This document shows, piece after piece, positions 51,499 to 59,721 of a stretch of DNA of 64,000 nt. The position numbers and the translations under genes were made by a program. Position 1 is the first letter of the stretch. Each line of letters begins with the position of its first letter. The notes under the pieces are model-generated. The model worked only from the letters and a program-made list of their open reading frames with translations. It was not told where the DNA came from and made no database searches. Source of the DNA: an uncultured Chloroflexales bacterium (lineage in GTDB: Bacteria > Chloroflexota > Chloroflexia > Chloroflexales > Chloroflexaceae); the NCBI GenBank assembly GCA_937902315.1, contig CALGUG010000011.1, positions 62,001-126,000 of the forward strand, read 5' to 3'.

Positions 51499-52596
51499 CT
51501 ACTCCTCGGCGGGCTCCCAGACCCGCAATAAACCAGCCACATCGAGGGTAGCGAAGATATCGCCATTATCCGTAAAGCCGAAGCCGCGAATCGCGTTGCC
51601 ATTGCCGGGGATGCTCTTGCGCAAGGTCGCCGCCTGCACATCCCACAGCTCGATCTGGCCATCGGCGCCGCCCAAAGCCAACAGACGGGCGTCGGCGCTG
51701 AAGCTATAGGCGACGACCGTCTTTTCGCCGTCGTTGCGGCTACCCTGCCACTGGAAGCTATGCACCAATTCCCCGGTCTGGGTGCGGTTGATGTAGACCT
51801 TACCGTTCGTATCGATCGAGGCGACCAAACCGCCCAAATGGCTGAAGGTCAGATCGACGATCGGCTCAGCGCCCAAAGTGCCATCGAGCAGCGAGTGCTC
51901 TTTATCTTTCTCGAGCGACCAGACCACTACACCGCGTTCAGGATCGTAATAGGCGATCATGGTGCCATGCTCGTTGAAGGTAGCACCATATTCGAGCGGC
52001 GGAATGGTGTTATCGCGTTCGAGCAGCGACTTGGCGTCGATAAGCTGCCAGATTAAGACCGAGCCATCGTGTCCGACAGTCTGAATACGTTGGCCGTCGG
52101 CGCTGAAGATCACGCTCCTCATGGCGATGCGCGACTGAATCGGCGCATAGATAAGCTGCTGGCTCGCTACATCCCAAATGCGGATCTCGCGCTCGCTAGC
52201 GGCCAAAAGCAGAGAGCTATTGGGGTTAAAGGCGAGCTGAATCGGCTCGTCGCCCAGATCGAGCGCGGCGACCGTCTCGCCCGTCTCGAGCTTGCGCAGC
52301 TCGATCTTACCCGATAGATAGGCGTTCGCCACATACTGGCCATCGAAGCTGAAAGCGCTTTTATGAATGGGCCCTTCGGTCGCCAGCGCAATATCTTCTG
52401 TCTGCACGATCTGCTCAGGCGCATACGAGATCGTACCGCGCGAAGGACCAAAGTCAAACAACTGCAAGCTGGTTGTCGCAGTTAAAAAGGCGAAAAAAAG
52501 TAGTAAGACGACAGCGACGATGGCGATGATCACGCCGACTTTACGCTGATTCGCGCGTCGCTCCGCCGCGTAGCGTTCTTCCTCAGTTTGTGTCAT
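51499..52596 (-). CDS. Membrane-anchored WD40-repeat protein
   Basis: 365 aa. A charged N-terminus (MTQTEEERYAAERRANQRK), one transmembrane helix (about 20-43) and then a WD40-like propeller facing outwards (HKSAFSFDGQYVANAYLSGKIELR, MRSVIFSADGQRIQTVGHDGSVLIW, YSFSADARLLALGGADGQIELW). About six or seven blades. No enzymatic motif; probably a protein-interaction scaffold. First gene of the trio with ogt. Confidence 0.85.
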   Translation of the reverse strand: MTQTEEERYAAERRANQRKVGVIIAIVAVVLLLFFAFLTATTSLQLFDFGPSRGTISYAPEQIVQTEDIALATEGPIHKSAFSFDGQYVANAYLSGKIELRKLETGETVAALDLGDEPIQLAFNPNSSLLLAASEREIRIWDVASQQLIYAPIQSRIAMRSVIFSADGQRIQTVGHDGSVLIWQLIDAKSLLERDNTIPPLEYGATFNEHGTMIAYYDPERGVVVWSLEKDKEHSLLDGTLGAEPIVDLTFSHLGGLVASIDTNGKVYINRTQTGELVHSFQWQGSRNDGEKTVVAYSFSADARLLALGGADGQIELWDVQAATLRKSIPGNGNAIRGFGFTDNGDIFATLDVAGLLRVWEPAEE

Positions 52597-52759
52597 GGGT
52601 ATGTTAGCCTCTCACTGATTACGTGTCTGCATGATAATCGCGACCGTCGCATGCTGCAAATAAGCCTTATAAAAAACTGGCCCAGCCAGCTCAGGCCAGA
52701 CCAGTTCTCCCTATCGGCACGCTTTTTGGCTCACGCTCGTGCCTATCGCTCGTTTGCAT

Positions 52760-52855
52760 TCTGTTGGCGGAGACGGCTCTTCCTCCCATTCGTTCCTTAG
52801 CGCGTCCGCCTTCGGCTATCAGAGCGCCGCCCACCCAATAAAGGGGCTAATAGCA
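52760..52855 (+). repeat. Family 1 dispersed element, copy 12
   Basis: TGTTGGCGGAGACGG, CCTCCCATTCGTTCC, core GCGCGTCCGCCTTCGGCTA (52800-52818), ACCCAATAAAGGGGCTAATAGC. It lies between two minus-strand genes in plus orientation, an exception to the orientation rule. A family 2 fragment in inverted orientation follows (about 52880-52975). Confidence 0.82.
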
Positions 52856-52904
52856 AACCCGCCCAAAGACGCACGCAACCTAGGAAAAACGAAAAGCGGG
52901 GAAA

Positions 52905-52940
52905 GAGAGAGATTTCGCGCCATAGCGCGAAATCTCTCTC
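52905..52940 (-). terminator. Perfect 16-bp hairpin behind the C25 peptidase gene
   Basis: GAGAGAGATTTCGCGC (52905-52920), loop CATA, GCGCGAAATCTCTCTC (52925-52940). It sits inside family 2-like sequence (GCGGGGAAAG...TTCCGCTCTGCCGA), so the hairpin may be an insert in a MITE remnant. Minus-strand reading gives TTTCCCC after the stem, a weak terminator. Confidence 0.6.
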
Positions 52941-52996
52941 AACAAACATAGTCAAATTCCGCTCTGCCGAGATCTCAAAGAACTAAGGCATAAGCT

Positions 52997-55807
52997 CTAC
53001 TTGCGCACAATCGGCAGATAGATCGTATTGCCCAACTGCACCCTCGGCGTCGCAAGCGGGTCGCCCAAGAGCACGAAGGTGCGCACCGCATCGTGACAAC
53101 AACTGCTCTTGGGATCAGCAAACAGCCGCTGGTAGCCAGCGAGAGTCAGTTGGCCCAAGTTGGCGGGCTTGCCAGCCTCGATGCTCTTCCAATAGGCCTC
53201 GAAAAAGCCCTTCTGTAGCATCTCGTGGCCATGAGCGATGCCTTGGCCGCTCGAACCCCACGTCGCCAGCGCGCCGCCCTGCGGATTAAGCATCAGGCGC
53301 TCGTCGATCGAGGTTTGCGAGAAGAGCGGCAGATGGAAGGCGCTGGTCAAACAGGCCAACTCCAGCACCACAGGCAGCTTATAGCCGTTGGTTAGGTCGT
53401 CGGCATCGTAGAGGTCGAGCATGGTCGAAGGGCTGCTGCCCAGTTGGGTCGTGCCCCATTGGGTTTGGTAGGCGTGCCCGGTGTAAGTGACAAAGGCCGC
53501 ACCCATGCTCAACAGGTCCTTGGTGCGCGTGAGCATGGCTGTAGGATTGTTCTCGTGCCAAGGCTTGGTCTTCTGCGCAGCTTCTTCGACATAGTAGAGG
53601 CGCTCGATCGCCAGCGTTTTGGGCTGTAAAGCGATGCCCTCTTCGCTGCTGGCGAAGAAATCCCCCGCCAAATCAGGGTTATCGGCGATGTAGATTGCGC
53701 GGCTCGACCAAGTTCCGAGCGGAGCGTTCTGGTAAGTCAAGATCTTCGAGACCAGCGTTGTTACTTCCGAACTGCTCTTGGCTGGTAAACGACCGATCGC
53801 CAGATCGGGCAGCAGATCGCTCAAGGCATTGTCGCCATCGAGCTGCACAAAGCAGGTTTCGCAGGCGGTCTCGCCCAAGCTCAAGCCGATAACGCCTTGG
53901 AAGGGATCGACATCGGCCAGATAGGGCGGAATAAAGTTGGGCTGATCGGCATACTTATAGCCACGTGTATCGACACTGCCATCGCCGACCAGTAGCACCG
54001 CTTGGGGCACTTTGGGCCAATGGGCGGCAGCATAGCGCAAAAACGAGCGAATCGCCTCGGGATCGGGGTCGCCATAGTTCCACAGATCGTAAATCGTCTG
54101 CACATCGACCAAGCTGACACGATAGCCCTGCGCTTGGCGCGCCTGACGAAGCGGCTCTAGGGCGCTCATAAAGGCGCGCGGCGCGATCATAATCAGGTCG
54201 CCTTGGCCGATCTGAGCGGCTTGCATGCCCGAGCGCAGGCTGACAGCGGGCGAGTGTAGTTGGCCCTCGGCCGCCAGCAGATAAGAGCGCTTGTTCGGCC
54301 CATCTTGAAAACGCAGCTCCGAGCCGCTCGCGGTCGCCAAAATTTGCGGAGCCTTAGGATTGCTCACATCGTAGAGGGTCGCGCCAGCGGGCAGACCGCT
54401 CAGTTTGTAGACCCAGTTGCCGCTCACGCCTTGAAAGCGCGCGCCCTTGGAGCCGAAGTTAAGCGAGACCGGCCGCAGCCACTCGATTCCCGAAAGAAAG
54501 CTCTGTTCGGCTTGCTTGGCGCTGAGGCGCAGTTTGGCGCTCGTGGCGCTGGCATTGATCGAAAAAGCCGTGCTCCAATTGCCCCAATTCGCCCAGCTCT
54601 TGGTCTGTTGTTGGCCGCCCAGCTCGATCCGCATACTGCGCCCATCAGGCTCGCTCTGATTGATCTTGCTACTGCCCGTCACGGTCAACACAGTTGTCCC
54701 GTTGAGCAGCGGCAAACTGCCGTTCAAAGACAGGTTATAGTCGGCTGTCACGCCCGGGCCAGCCACCAACAGGGCGCTAAACCAGTGGTCGCCATCTGGA
54801 CCTGCCAAGCCTTGCTCATAGATCGATTTAGCTTGCCAGCTCCCCTGCTCAAAGGCGCTGCTGCGCTCGGAAGCGCCCGCAGGCGTCACAGCGCGCATCT
54901 GCATGCGCAAGCCGTTTTGATTATCGGCGATCAACCAATACTGGCTCACAGCGCTCCAGCGATTGCCTGGCTTGTCGGCGAAAAAGCGCAGTTCGTCGTT
55001 GCTATCAAAGCGGCCATCGCCCACACCGCGCAGCTCCAGGGCCAGCTCTTGGCCCCCAGCGTAAAGCCGCAGATGGGCCGGGTTCACTCCGTCGAGCTTG
55101 AAGCCCGCCGCCATCAGTTGCGCTCCAGTCACGACCTGCATGCCCGGCTTGCTCACATGCAGCACAGCGGCCTGCTTCGCGGCCAACGCGTTTGGGCTGG
55201 GGGCCGCTGCCAAAAACGGTCCGCTCTCGCCTAAGAGCTCTGCGTTCGCCGCATCCCAAGGCTCGGCGTGCGGAATGTGCGCGCTCAGAGCGCTGTTAAG
55301 CAGCACTCGGCTTTGGTCGGCGTAGAGGCTGTGCAGCGCCACCACGGCGATGCGCACGCCGCGCATCCTAGCCTCGCGCAGCAGCGTGATCGGCTGGGTC
55401 GGCAGATCGGCCAGATCGTCTTGCAGACTGCGAGGCTGATCCGTGTCGGCGCGCAAAGCGGCTAAGTCGCCCTGCCATGGCTCGGAGCTGCTCTGATCGA
55501 TCGCGATCGTGATCGGCCCGTCGTCGTTGATGCGTAGCGCGATCTGACGGGCAGGCAGGCGCAAGCCGCCCGAAGGCAACACAGCCGCATCTTCAGCCAG
55601 TATAAGCGCTTGGGCACGCTGCGCGATCTGAGACATTTGAGGAGCAGACCAACGAATAAGCGTGGCATCGCCAGCTTGGCTGATCTCAAGCGTGTCGTTA
55701 GGAGGCTGTTCGCCTTGCGCCTGGGGCGCAGCGCGCGCCGGCAGAGCAAGAAACAGCACAGTTATCATCATCACAAGGCTCAAAAAACAGCTTATTCGTC
55801 GTAACAT
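52997..55807 (-). CDS. Secreted C25 (gingipain-like) cysteine peptidase
   Basis: 936 aa. Signal peptide (MLRRISCFLSLVMMITVLFLALPARA). An N-terminal beta-rich half is followed by the C25 caspase-like fold: VLLVGDGSVDTRGYKYA, IGRLPAKSSSEV, putative catalytic His in FVTYTGHAYQTQWG and Cys in LELACLTSAFHLP. The C-terminal ~75 residues end NTIYLPIVRK. In Bacteroidota such proteins are exported by the type IX system through a C-terminal domain; here the tail is instead the short YLPIV-basic type. An extracellular protease is expected; specificity unknown. Confidence 0.87.
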   Translation of the reverse strand: MLRRISCFLSLVMMITVLFLALPARAAPQAQGEQPPNDTLEISQAGDATLIRWSAPQMSQIAQRAQALILAEDAAVLPSGGLRLPARQIALRINDDGPITIAIDQSSSEPWQGDLAALRADTDQPRSLQDDLADLPTQPITLLREARMRGVRIAVVALHSLYADQSRVLLNSALSAHIPHAEPWDAANAELLGESGPFLAAAPSPNALAAKQAAVLHVSKPGMQVVTGAQLMAAGFKLDGVNPAHLRLYAGGQELALELRGVGDGRFDSNDELRFFADKPGNRWSAVSQYWLIADNQNGLRMQMRAVTPAGASERSSAFEQGSWQAKSIYEQGLAGPDGDHWFSALLVAGPGVTADYNLSLNGSLPLLNGTTVLTVTGSSKINQSEPDGRSMRIELGGQQQTKSWANWGNWSTAFSINASATSAKLRLSAKQAEQSFLSGIEWLRPVSLNFGSKGARFQGVSGNWVYKLSGLPAGATLYDVSNPKAPQILATASGSELRFQDGPNKRSYLLAAEGQLHSPAVSLRSGMQAAQIGQGDLIMIAPRAFMSALEPLRQARQAQGYRVSLVDVQTIYDLWNYGDPDPEAIRSFLRYAAAHWPKVPQAVLLVGDGSVDTRGYKYADQPNFIPPYLADVDPFQGVIGLSLGETACETCFVQLDGDNALSDLLPDLAIGRLPAKSSSEVTTLVSKILTYQNAPLGTWSSRAIYIADNPDLAGDFFASSEEGIALQPKTLAIERLYYVEEAAQKTKPWHENNPTAMLTRTKDLLSMGAAFVTYTGHAYQTQWGTTQLGSSPSTMLDLYDADDLTNGYKLPVVLELACLTSAFHLPLFSQTSIDERLMLNPQGGALATWGSSGQGIAHGHEMLQKGFFEAYWKSIEAGKPANLGQLTLAGYQRLFADPKSSCCHDAVRTFVLLGDPLATPRVQLGNTIYLPIVRK

Positions 55808-55945
55808 TTGAGGTGCTCCACGCTTCTCAGATCGTTTTTAGGCCGCTTTTAGGAACAAACGAACATCGTTGATGCTTTAGAATGCATGCCCATTGTACAA
55901 AAAGGATTATGCTCATTCCAGACAGATTCGCTAAGCAAGCTGCGG

Positions 55946-55951
55946 TATAAT
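55946..55951 (+). promoter_or_regulatory. -10 box upstream of the YjbQ gene
   Basis: TATAAT at 55946-55951, about 30 nt before the start codon; no clear -35 box. Confidence 0.4.
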
Positions 55952-55980
55952 GGCAAAACAGTCGCAAGAAAGGATTGATG

Positions 55981-56388
55981 ATGCTTCAAGAACTGAGCGT
56001 GCGAACGCATAGTCAAGAATGCATGGTCGATATCACAGCACAGGTCGCCCAAGCAGTGCGCGAGAGCGGCATTCTCGAAGGCACTGTCCTGCTCTATATC
56101 CCTCACACAACCTGTGCCATCACCATTCAAGAAAACGCCGATCCGGGTGTTCAGCACGATATGCTGCTCAATCTGCGCCGCATCGTGCCACGCAACGACC
56201 CTCGTTACCGTCATATTGAAGACAACTCTGCATCGCATCTGCAAGCGAGCATGATGGGGTTTTCGCACTTTGTGTTTGTTTCAGGCGGAGAACTAGTGCT
56301 CGGGCGCTGGCAAGCGATCTACTTGAGCGAATTCGACGGCCCGCGCACCCGCCGCGTGTTACTGAAAATTCTGCCTGATGCTGTATAA
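55981..56388 (+). CDS. YjbQ/UPF0047 family protein
   Basis: 135 aa from the third of three clustered candidate starts (TTG-ATG-ATG); AAAGGA lies 6 nt upstream of this one. Complete UPF0047 pattern: VDITAQVAQAVRESGI, YIPHTTCAITIQENADPGV, HIEDNSASHLQASMMG, LGRWQAIYLSEFDGPR. Family members weakly complement thiamin-phosphate synthase (secondary thiamine-phosphate synthase annotation); the true role is unsettled. Followed by a DsbA-like lipoprotein gene. Confidence 0.92.
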   Translation: MLQELSVRTHSQECMVDITAQVAQAVRESGILEGTVLLYIPHTTCAITIQENADPGVQHDMLLNLRRIVPRNDPRYRHIEDNSASHLQASMMGFSHFVFVSGGELVLGRWQAIYLSEFDGPRTRRVLLKILPDAV

Positions 56389-56433
56389 GTCTTCAAGCAG
56401 GTTACATACCAACATTCAAAGGGAAGAATGCTC

Positions 56434-57261
56434 ATGCGTGACACTCACCACAATCGGCCCAAAGCGATGAGCGGCTGGCGATATGCGATGACGCTCTGCG
56501 GCCTAGTCTTGAGCTTGGTCGCCTGTTCTGGCAATAACAGCGTAGGCGCGCGGCTGCCCACGGTCACGCCCGTTGTCCCAACCGTCTCGAGCACGCCATT
56601 GCCGCCACTGCCCACGCTCGTTCCGATCAAAACACCGACTCCGCCACCGCCCACTCCGACCGACCTTCCCTTGGCCTTTACGGAAGATGGGCCGCTCACG
56701 AGTCCGATGGCACGCTTGGGCTTAAAGGGCGAAACCTTCGCAGCTTTAGGCGATCCCAACGCCAAAGTGACCATTGTCGAATTCACCGATTACGGTTGTC
56801 CCTTCTGTCGGGAATACGAACTATCAACCTTCCCACAGCTCAAAAGTAGCTATATCGACACCGGCAAAGTCTATTACGTGATCAAACACTATCCGGTTTC
56901 GAGCCAACAGGGGGGCATAGCGGCCGAGGCCGCCGAGTGCGCTGGCGAACAGGGCCGCTTCTGGGAGATGCACAAAGCGCTCTTCACCACCGCTGGAGAC
57001 AATTGGGACGAGAGCGAAGAGAAGGCCCGCAATAGCTTTCGCGCTTCGGCCCAGGCGATCGGGCTCGATCTACAAGCCTTCGATAGCTGTATGAAGCAGG
57101 GGCGCGGCCAATCGGTCACAGAAGACTTCGAACAAGGCATGAAGCTGCGCGTAGCCGGCACGCCGACCTTCTTCATCAACAACAAAATGCTGATCGGCGC
57201 TCAAGATTTTGAAGGCTTCAGTGAGCTGATCGAGCAGGAGCTACAACGCGACAACTCCTAG
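56434..57261 (+). CDS. DsbA-like thioredoxin-fold lipoprotein
   Basis: 275 aa from ATG 56434 (GGGAAG 7 nt upstream; an ATG at 56428 is closer). N-terminal anchor with lipobox LSLVAC, a Pro/Thr-rich linker (PLPPLPTLVPIKTPTPPPPTP), then a thioredoxin fold with active site GCPFCREYE and the cis-Pro in VAGTPTFFINN. Extra helices are as in DsbA/DsbG-type Thioredoxin_4 proteins. A periplasm-side thiol oxidase or isomerase is expected. Strong terminator downstream. Confidence 0.9.
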   Translation: MRDTHHNRPKAMSGWRYAMTLCGLVLSLVACSGNNSVGARLPTVTPVVPTVSSTPLPPLPTLVPIKTPTPPPPTPTDLPLAFTEDGPLTSPMARLGLKGETFAALGDPNAKVTIVEFTDYGCPFCREYELSTFPQLKSSYIDTGKVYYVIKHYPVSSQQGGIAAEAAECAGEQGRFWEMHKALFTTAGDNWDESEEKARNSFRASAQAIGLDLQAFDSCMKQGRGQSVTEDFEQGMKLRVAGTPTFFINNKMLIGAQDFEGFSELIEQELQRDNS

Positions 57262-57284
57262 CAGCTAAAGCTGAGATAAAGCAC

Positions 57285-57325
57285 AAGAGCTATTTCTCTC
57301 CGAAACGAGAAATAGCTCTTTATTT
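57285..57325 (+). terminator. Strong terminator of the DsbA-like gene
   Basis: AAGAGCTATTTCTC (57285-57298) / GAGAAATAGCTCTT (57307-57320), loop TCCGAAAC, then TATTTT. Confidence 0.9.
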
Positions 57326-57359
57326 TACCCTCTATTGCGCGATCATTGCCTCACATCAA

Positions 57360-57430
57360 GCTGGCGGAGAAGGCGCTTGCATCAAACCGATCTCAAGCGC
57401 GTCCGCCTTCGGCTACAACATCGGCCAACC
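57360..57430 (+). repeat. Family 1 dispersed element, copy 13
   Basis: GCTGGCGGAGAAGGCGC, core AAGCGCGTCCGCCTTCGGCT (57395-57414). It follows the DsbA-like gene terminator, in the same orientation. Confidence 0.8.
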
Positions 57431-57447
57431 TCCCAGCCAAGCGGCCC

Positions 57448-57492
57448 CTCGCAGCTTGCGCTGCGAGCTGCTTGCTGCACGCAGCAAGCAGC
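57448..57492. repeat. Twin GC-rich hairpins between family 1 copies
   Basis: CTCGCAGC-TTGC-GCTGCGAG (57448-57467), then GCTGCTTGCTGC (57467-57478) / GCAGCAAGCAGC (57481-57492). Lies between oppositely oriented copies 13 and 14. Confidence 0.7.
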
Positions 57493-57569
57493 TTGGGTGC
57501 GATCGACAATCCACAAGCTTAGGTTTTGCAGGTGATCTCGCGCCACAGAGCGATACGCCCTAGGTTGCG

Positions 57570-57635
57570 GGCAGGATGCTGATAGCCGTAGGCGGACGCG
57601 CCAAGGACCTGCTTGGGGGAGAGACCAAGCCGCTA
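57570..57635 (-). repeat. Family 1 dispersed element, copy 14
   Basis: Reverse core TAGCCGTAGGCGGACGCGC (57583-57601). It is behind the fabF stop and in its orientation. Confidence 0.78.
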
Positions 57636-57695
57636 GAAGTGCAAAACTGCGAGCAGTATGGATCTCGTCCTGATGCGCAAAAAGCCCACAACACC

Positions 57696-58943
57696 TTAGC
57701 TCGCATCGTAGTTGCGCAGAGCCAACACGACATTATGTCCACCGAAGCCCATCGAGTTCGAGAGCGCGGTGCGGATCGCTTGCTTGCGCGGCTGGTTCGG
57801 CACCACATCGAGCGGACAGTCGGGGTCGGGGTGCTGGTAGTTGATCGTGGCAGGCAGGGTGCTCTCGCGCATGGCCAGCAGCGTGATGATGGCCTCGACA
57901 GCGCCAGCCGCCCCGCAGAGATGCCCAAACTGCGACTTGTTGGAAGAAACTGGAATGCTGGCCGAGCGCTCTCCGAAGACCTGGCGGATCGCCAAAGCCT
58001 CGACGCGATCGTTCATGGGCGTCGAAGTGCCGTGCGCATTGATGTAGTCGATATCTTCGGGCTGCAGCTTGGCCGCCTGCATGGCTAGCTCGATCGCGCG
58101 CTTCAAACCTGCGCCCTCGCGATGCGGGCTGGTGATATGGAAGGCGTCGCTGGTGGCGCCATAACCGATCAGCTCGCCATAGATGGTCGCCCCACGCGCG
58201 AGGGCGTGATCGAGCCGCTCTAAGATCACCACACCCGCACCTTCGCCGAGCAGAAAGCCGTCGCGCTCGCTATCGAACGGGCGCGAGGCGTGCAGCGGAT
58301 CGTCGTTGCGCGTGCTGACCACGCCAGCGTTGGCGAAAGCAGCGATCGCCAAGGGCGAGATCGGCGCCTCGCAGCCGCCAGCGAACATCACATCGGCATC
58401 GCCGCGCCGAATCATAGCAGCCGCCTCACCGATGGCTTGGCCGCCCGTCGCACAGGCCGAGACCGGCGCGTAGTTCACGCCGCGCGCGCCCGTACGAATG
58501 GCCACCATACCAGCCGGCATATTGGCGATCATCATAGGCACTACAAAGGGCGAGACTCGTTCGGGGCCGCGCGCCAAAGCGGCAAAACCCTGCGAGATCG
58601 TATCGACCCCGCCAAAGCCGCTGCCGATCACCACACCGACCCGCTCGGCGTTCTCGGGCGTAATCTCAAGGCCGCTCATGGCTTGAGCTTCCAGCGCCGC
58701 CGCAAGCGTGTATTGAATGACACGGTCGGTGCGGCGGGCCTCTTTGCGCTCGAAGTAGCGCAAGGGGTCGAAGTCACGCACTTCGGCTGCGAAGCGCACC
58801 GGATAGGTGCTGGCATCGAAGCGGCTGATAGGAGCAGCCGCACTACGGGCTTCGAGTATGCCATTCCAGAGTTCAGAAACAGAATTACCAAGTGGAGTGA
58901 CAGCGCCCATGCCTGTCACCACGACTCGTGGTGTATCGCTCAT
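57696..58943 (-). CDS. fabF: Beta-ketoacyl-ACP synthase II-like (FabF)
   Basis: 415 aa. Condensing enzyme with the full Cys-His-His triad: Cys in VSACATGGQAI, His in NAHGTSTPMND, His in SNKSQFGHLCGAAGA. N-terminal VVVTGMGAVTPLGN and C-terminal NSMGFGGHNVVL are typical. It should extend acyl-ACP with malonyl-ACP. No acpP, fabD or fabG is adjacent. It lies 14 nt behind the TetR gene on the same strand, so it is probably the target and the cotranscribed partner of that repressor. A role in a dedicated lipid pathway or membrane homeostasis is inferred. Confidence 0.93.
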   Translation of the reverse strand: MSDTPRVVVTGMGAVTPLGNSVSELWNGILEARSAAAPISRFDASTYPVRFAAEVRDFDPLRYFERKEARRTDRVIQYTLAAALEAQAMSGLEITPENAERVGVVIGSGFGGVDTISQGFAALARGPERVSPFVVPMMIANMPAGMVAIRTGARGVNYAPVSACATGGQAIGEAAAMIRRGDADVMFAGGCEAPISPLAIAAFANAGVVSTRNDDPLHASRPFDSERDGFLLGEGAGVVILERLDHALARGATIYGELIGYGATSDAFHITSPHREGAGLKRAIELAMQAAKLQPEDIDYINAHGTSTPMNDRVEALAIRQVFGERSASIPVSSNKSQFGHLCGAAGAVEAIITLLAMRESTLPATINYQHPDPDCPLDVVPNQPRKQAIRTALSNSMGFGGHNVVLALRNYDAS

Positions 58944-58957
58944 AGTTGTTTAGCTTT

Positions 58958-59554
58958 CTATTGAGAAGTGCTCGCTGTCTGGCAGTCATAGAGTGCCAGT
59001 TTCTTAGAGGCAGCTAAAATCTCTGAGGAGAGTTCTTTATCGTTGACGGCGCGCGCCAATGCCATGGCTCCAACATTGAGGGCCATGGTTGCGAGCGCAC
59101 GTTCACGAGGCGTTAAGGGCCCATCGTCGGGTAGTTTGGCGGCGACCTGGTCGACAAGCTCACACAGCGTAGCTTCAAAACCGGCTCGTGGCAGCTCGGC
59201 GGCGCGCGCCAGCTCCGAAACCAGCGGCGGCATCATACAACCCAACTCCGGCTCATCGCGATGCTGCTGGCTCAGATAGCGCTCGACCAGCTCGCGCAGC
59301 CACTCCAAGCCGCTCAACTTTTCGAGGCCGCTGAACCAGTGCTGGCGCATGCGCTGCATACTGACGCGAATCGCTTCGGCCAACAGTTCGTCTTTCGAGC
59401 GAAAGTGAGCATAGAAACCGCCGTGACTCAGCCCAGCAGCCTGCATAATGCCATCGATCCCGGCACCGATATAACCCTGTTTACGAAATGTTCGCCCCGC
59501 AGCTTCAATAATCCGGCTGCGGGTATAGTTTTTGTGTTCTTTTGAATAACGCAT
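58958..59554 (-). CDS. TetR-family repressor, autoregulated, upstream of fabF
   Basis: 198 aa. N-terminal helix-turn-helix (about residues 12-58: RIIEAAGRTFRKQGYIGAGIDGIM, GLSHGGFYAHFRSKDELL) and a C-terminal ligand domain resembling the AcrR/NemR type. The ATG starts 6 nt after the -10 box of a consensus promoter, so the mRNA is probably leaderless. A palindrome inside the promoter is the likely operator for self-repression, which would also control fabF downstream. The ligand could be a long-chain acyl group; that is speculation. Confidence 0.92.
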   Translation of the reverse strand: MRYSKEHKNYTRSRIIEAAGRTFRKQGYIGAGIDGIMQAAGLSHGGFYAHFRSKDELLAEAIRVSMQRMRQHWFSGLEKLSGLEWLRELVERYLSQQHRDEPELGCMMPPLVSELARAAELPRAGFEATLCELVDQVAAKLPDDGPLTPRERALATMALNVGAMALARAVNDKELSSEILAASKKLALYDCQTASTSQ

Positions 59555-59560
59555 AGCGCG

Positions 59561-59589
59561 ATTATATGACGGTCGTCATATCATGTCAA
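59561..59589 (-). promoter_or_regulatory. Consensus sigma-70 promoter with embedded palindromic operator
   Basis: On the minus strand: TTGACA (59589-59584), a spacer of exactly 17 bp, TATAAT (59566-59561), a match to consensus at all 12 positions. The perfect palindrome ATATGACG-GT-CGTCATAT (59564-59581) fills the spacer and covers part of the -10 box. Transcription should begin at or next to the A of the tetR ATG (59554). Confidence 0.88.
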
Positions 59590-59721
59590 GAGGTTGATTC
59601 GGCGCTCCGCTAGCGAGCTTGCGCGCGGCTCGATTCGTCAAACGAAGGCCTGATTCGATTTGCAAGGGTTCGGTACAATACAGATAGTGCTCAAATAGCT
59701 CGGAAGTATTGAGGTGTGATC

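Noticed and set aside
54260..55234. 324-codon plus-strand ORF inside the C25 gene
   Set aside because: Antisense shadow; the minus frame encodes a signal peptide and C25 motifs.
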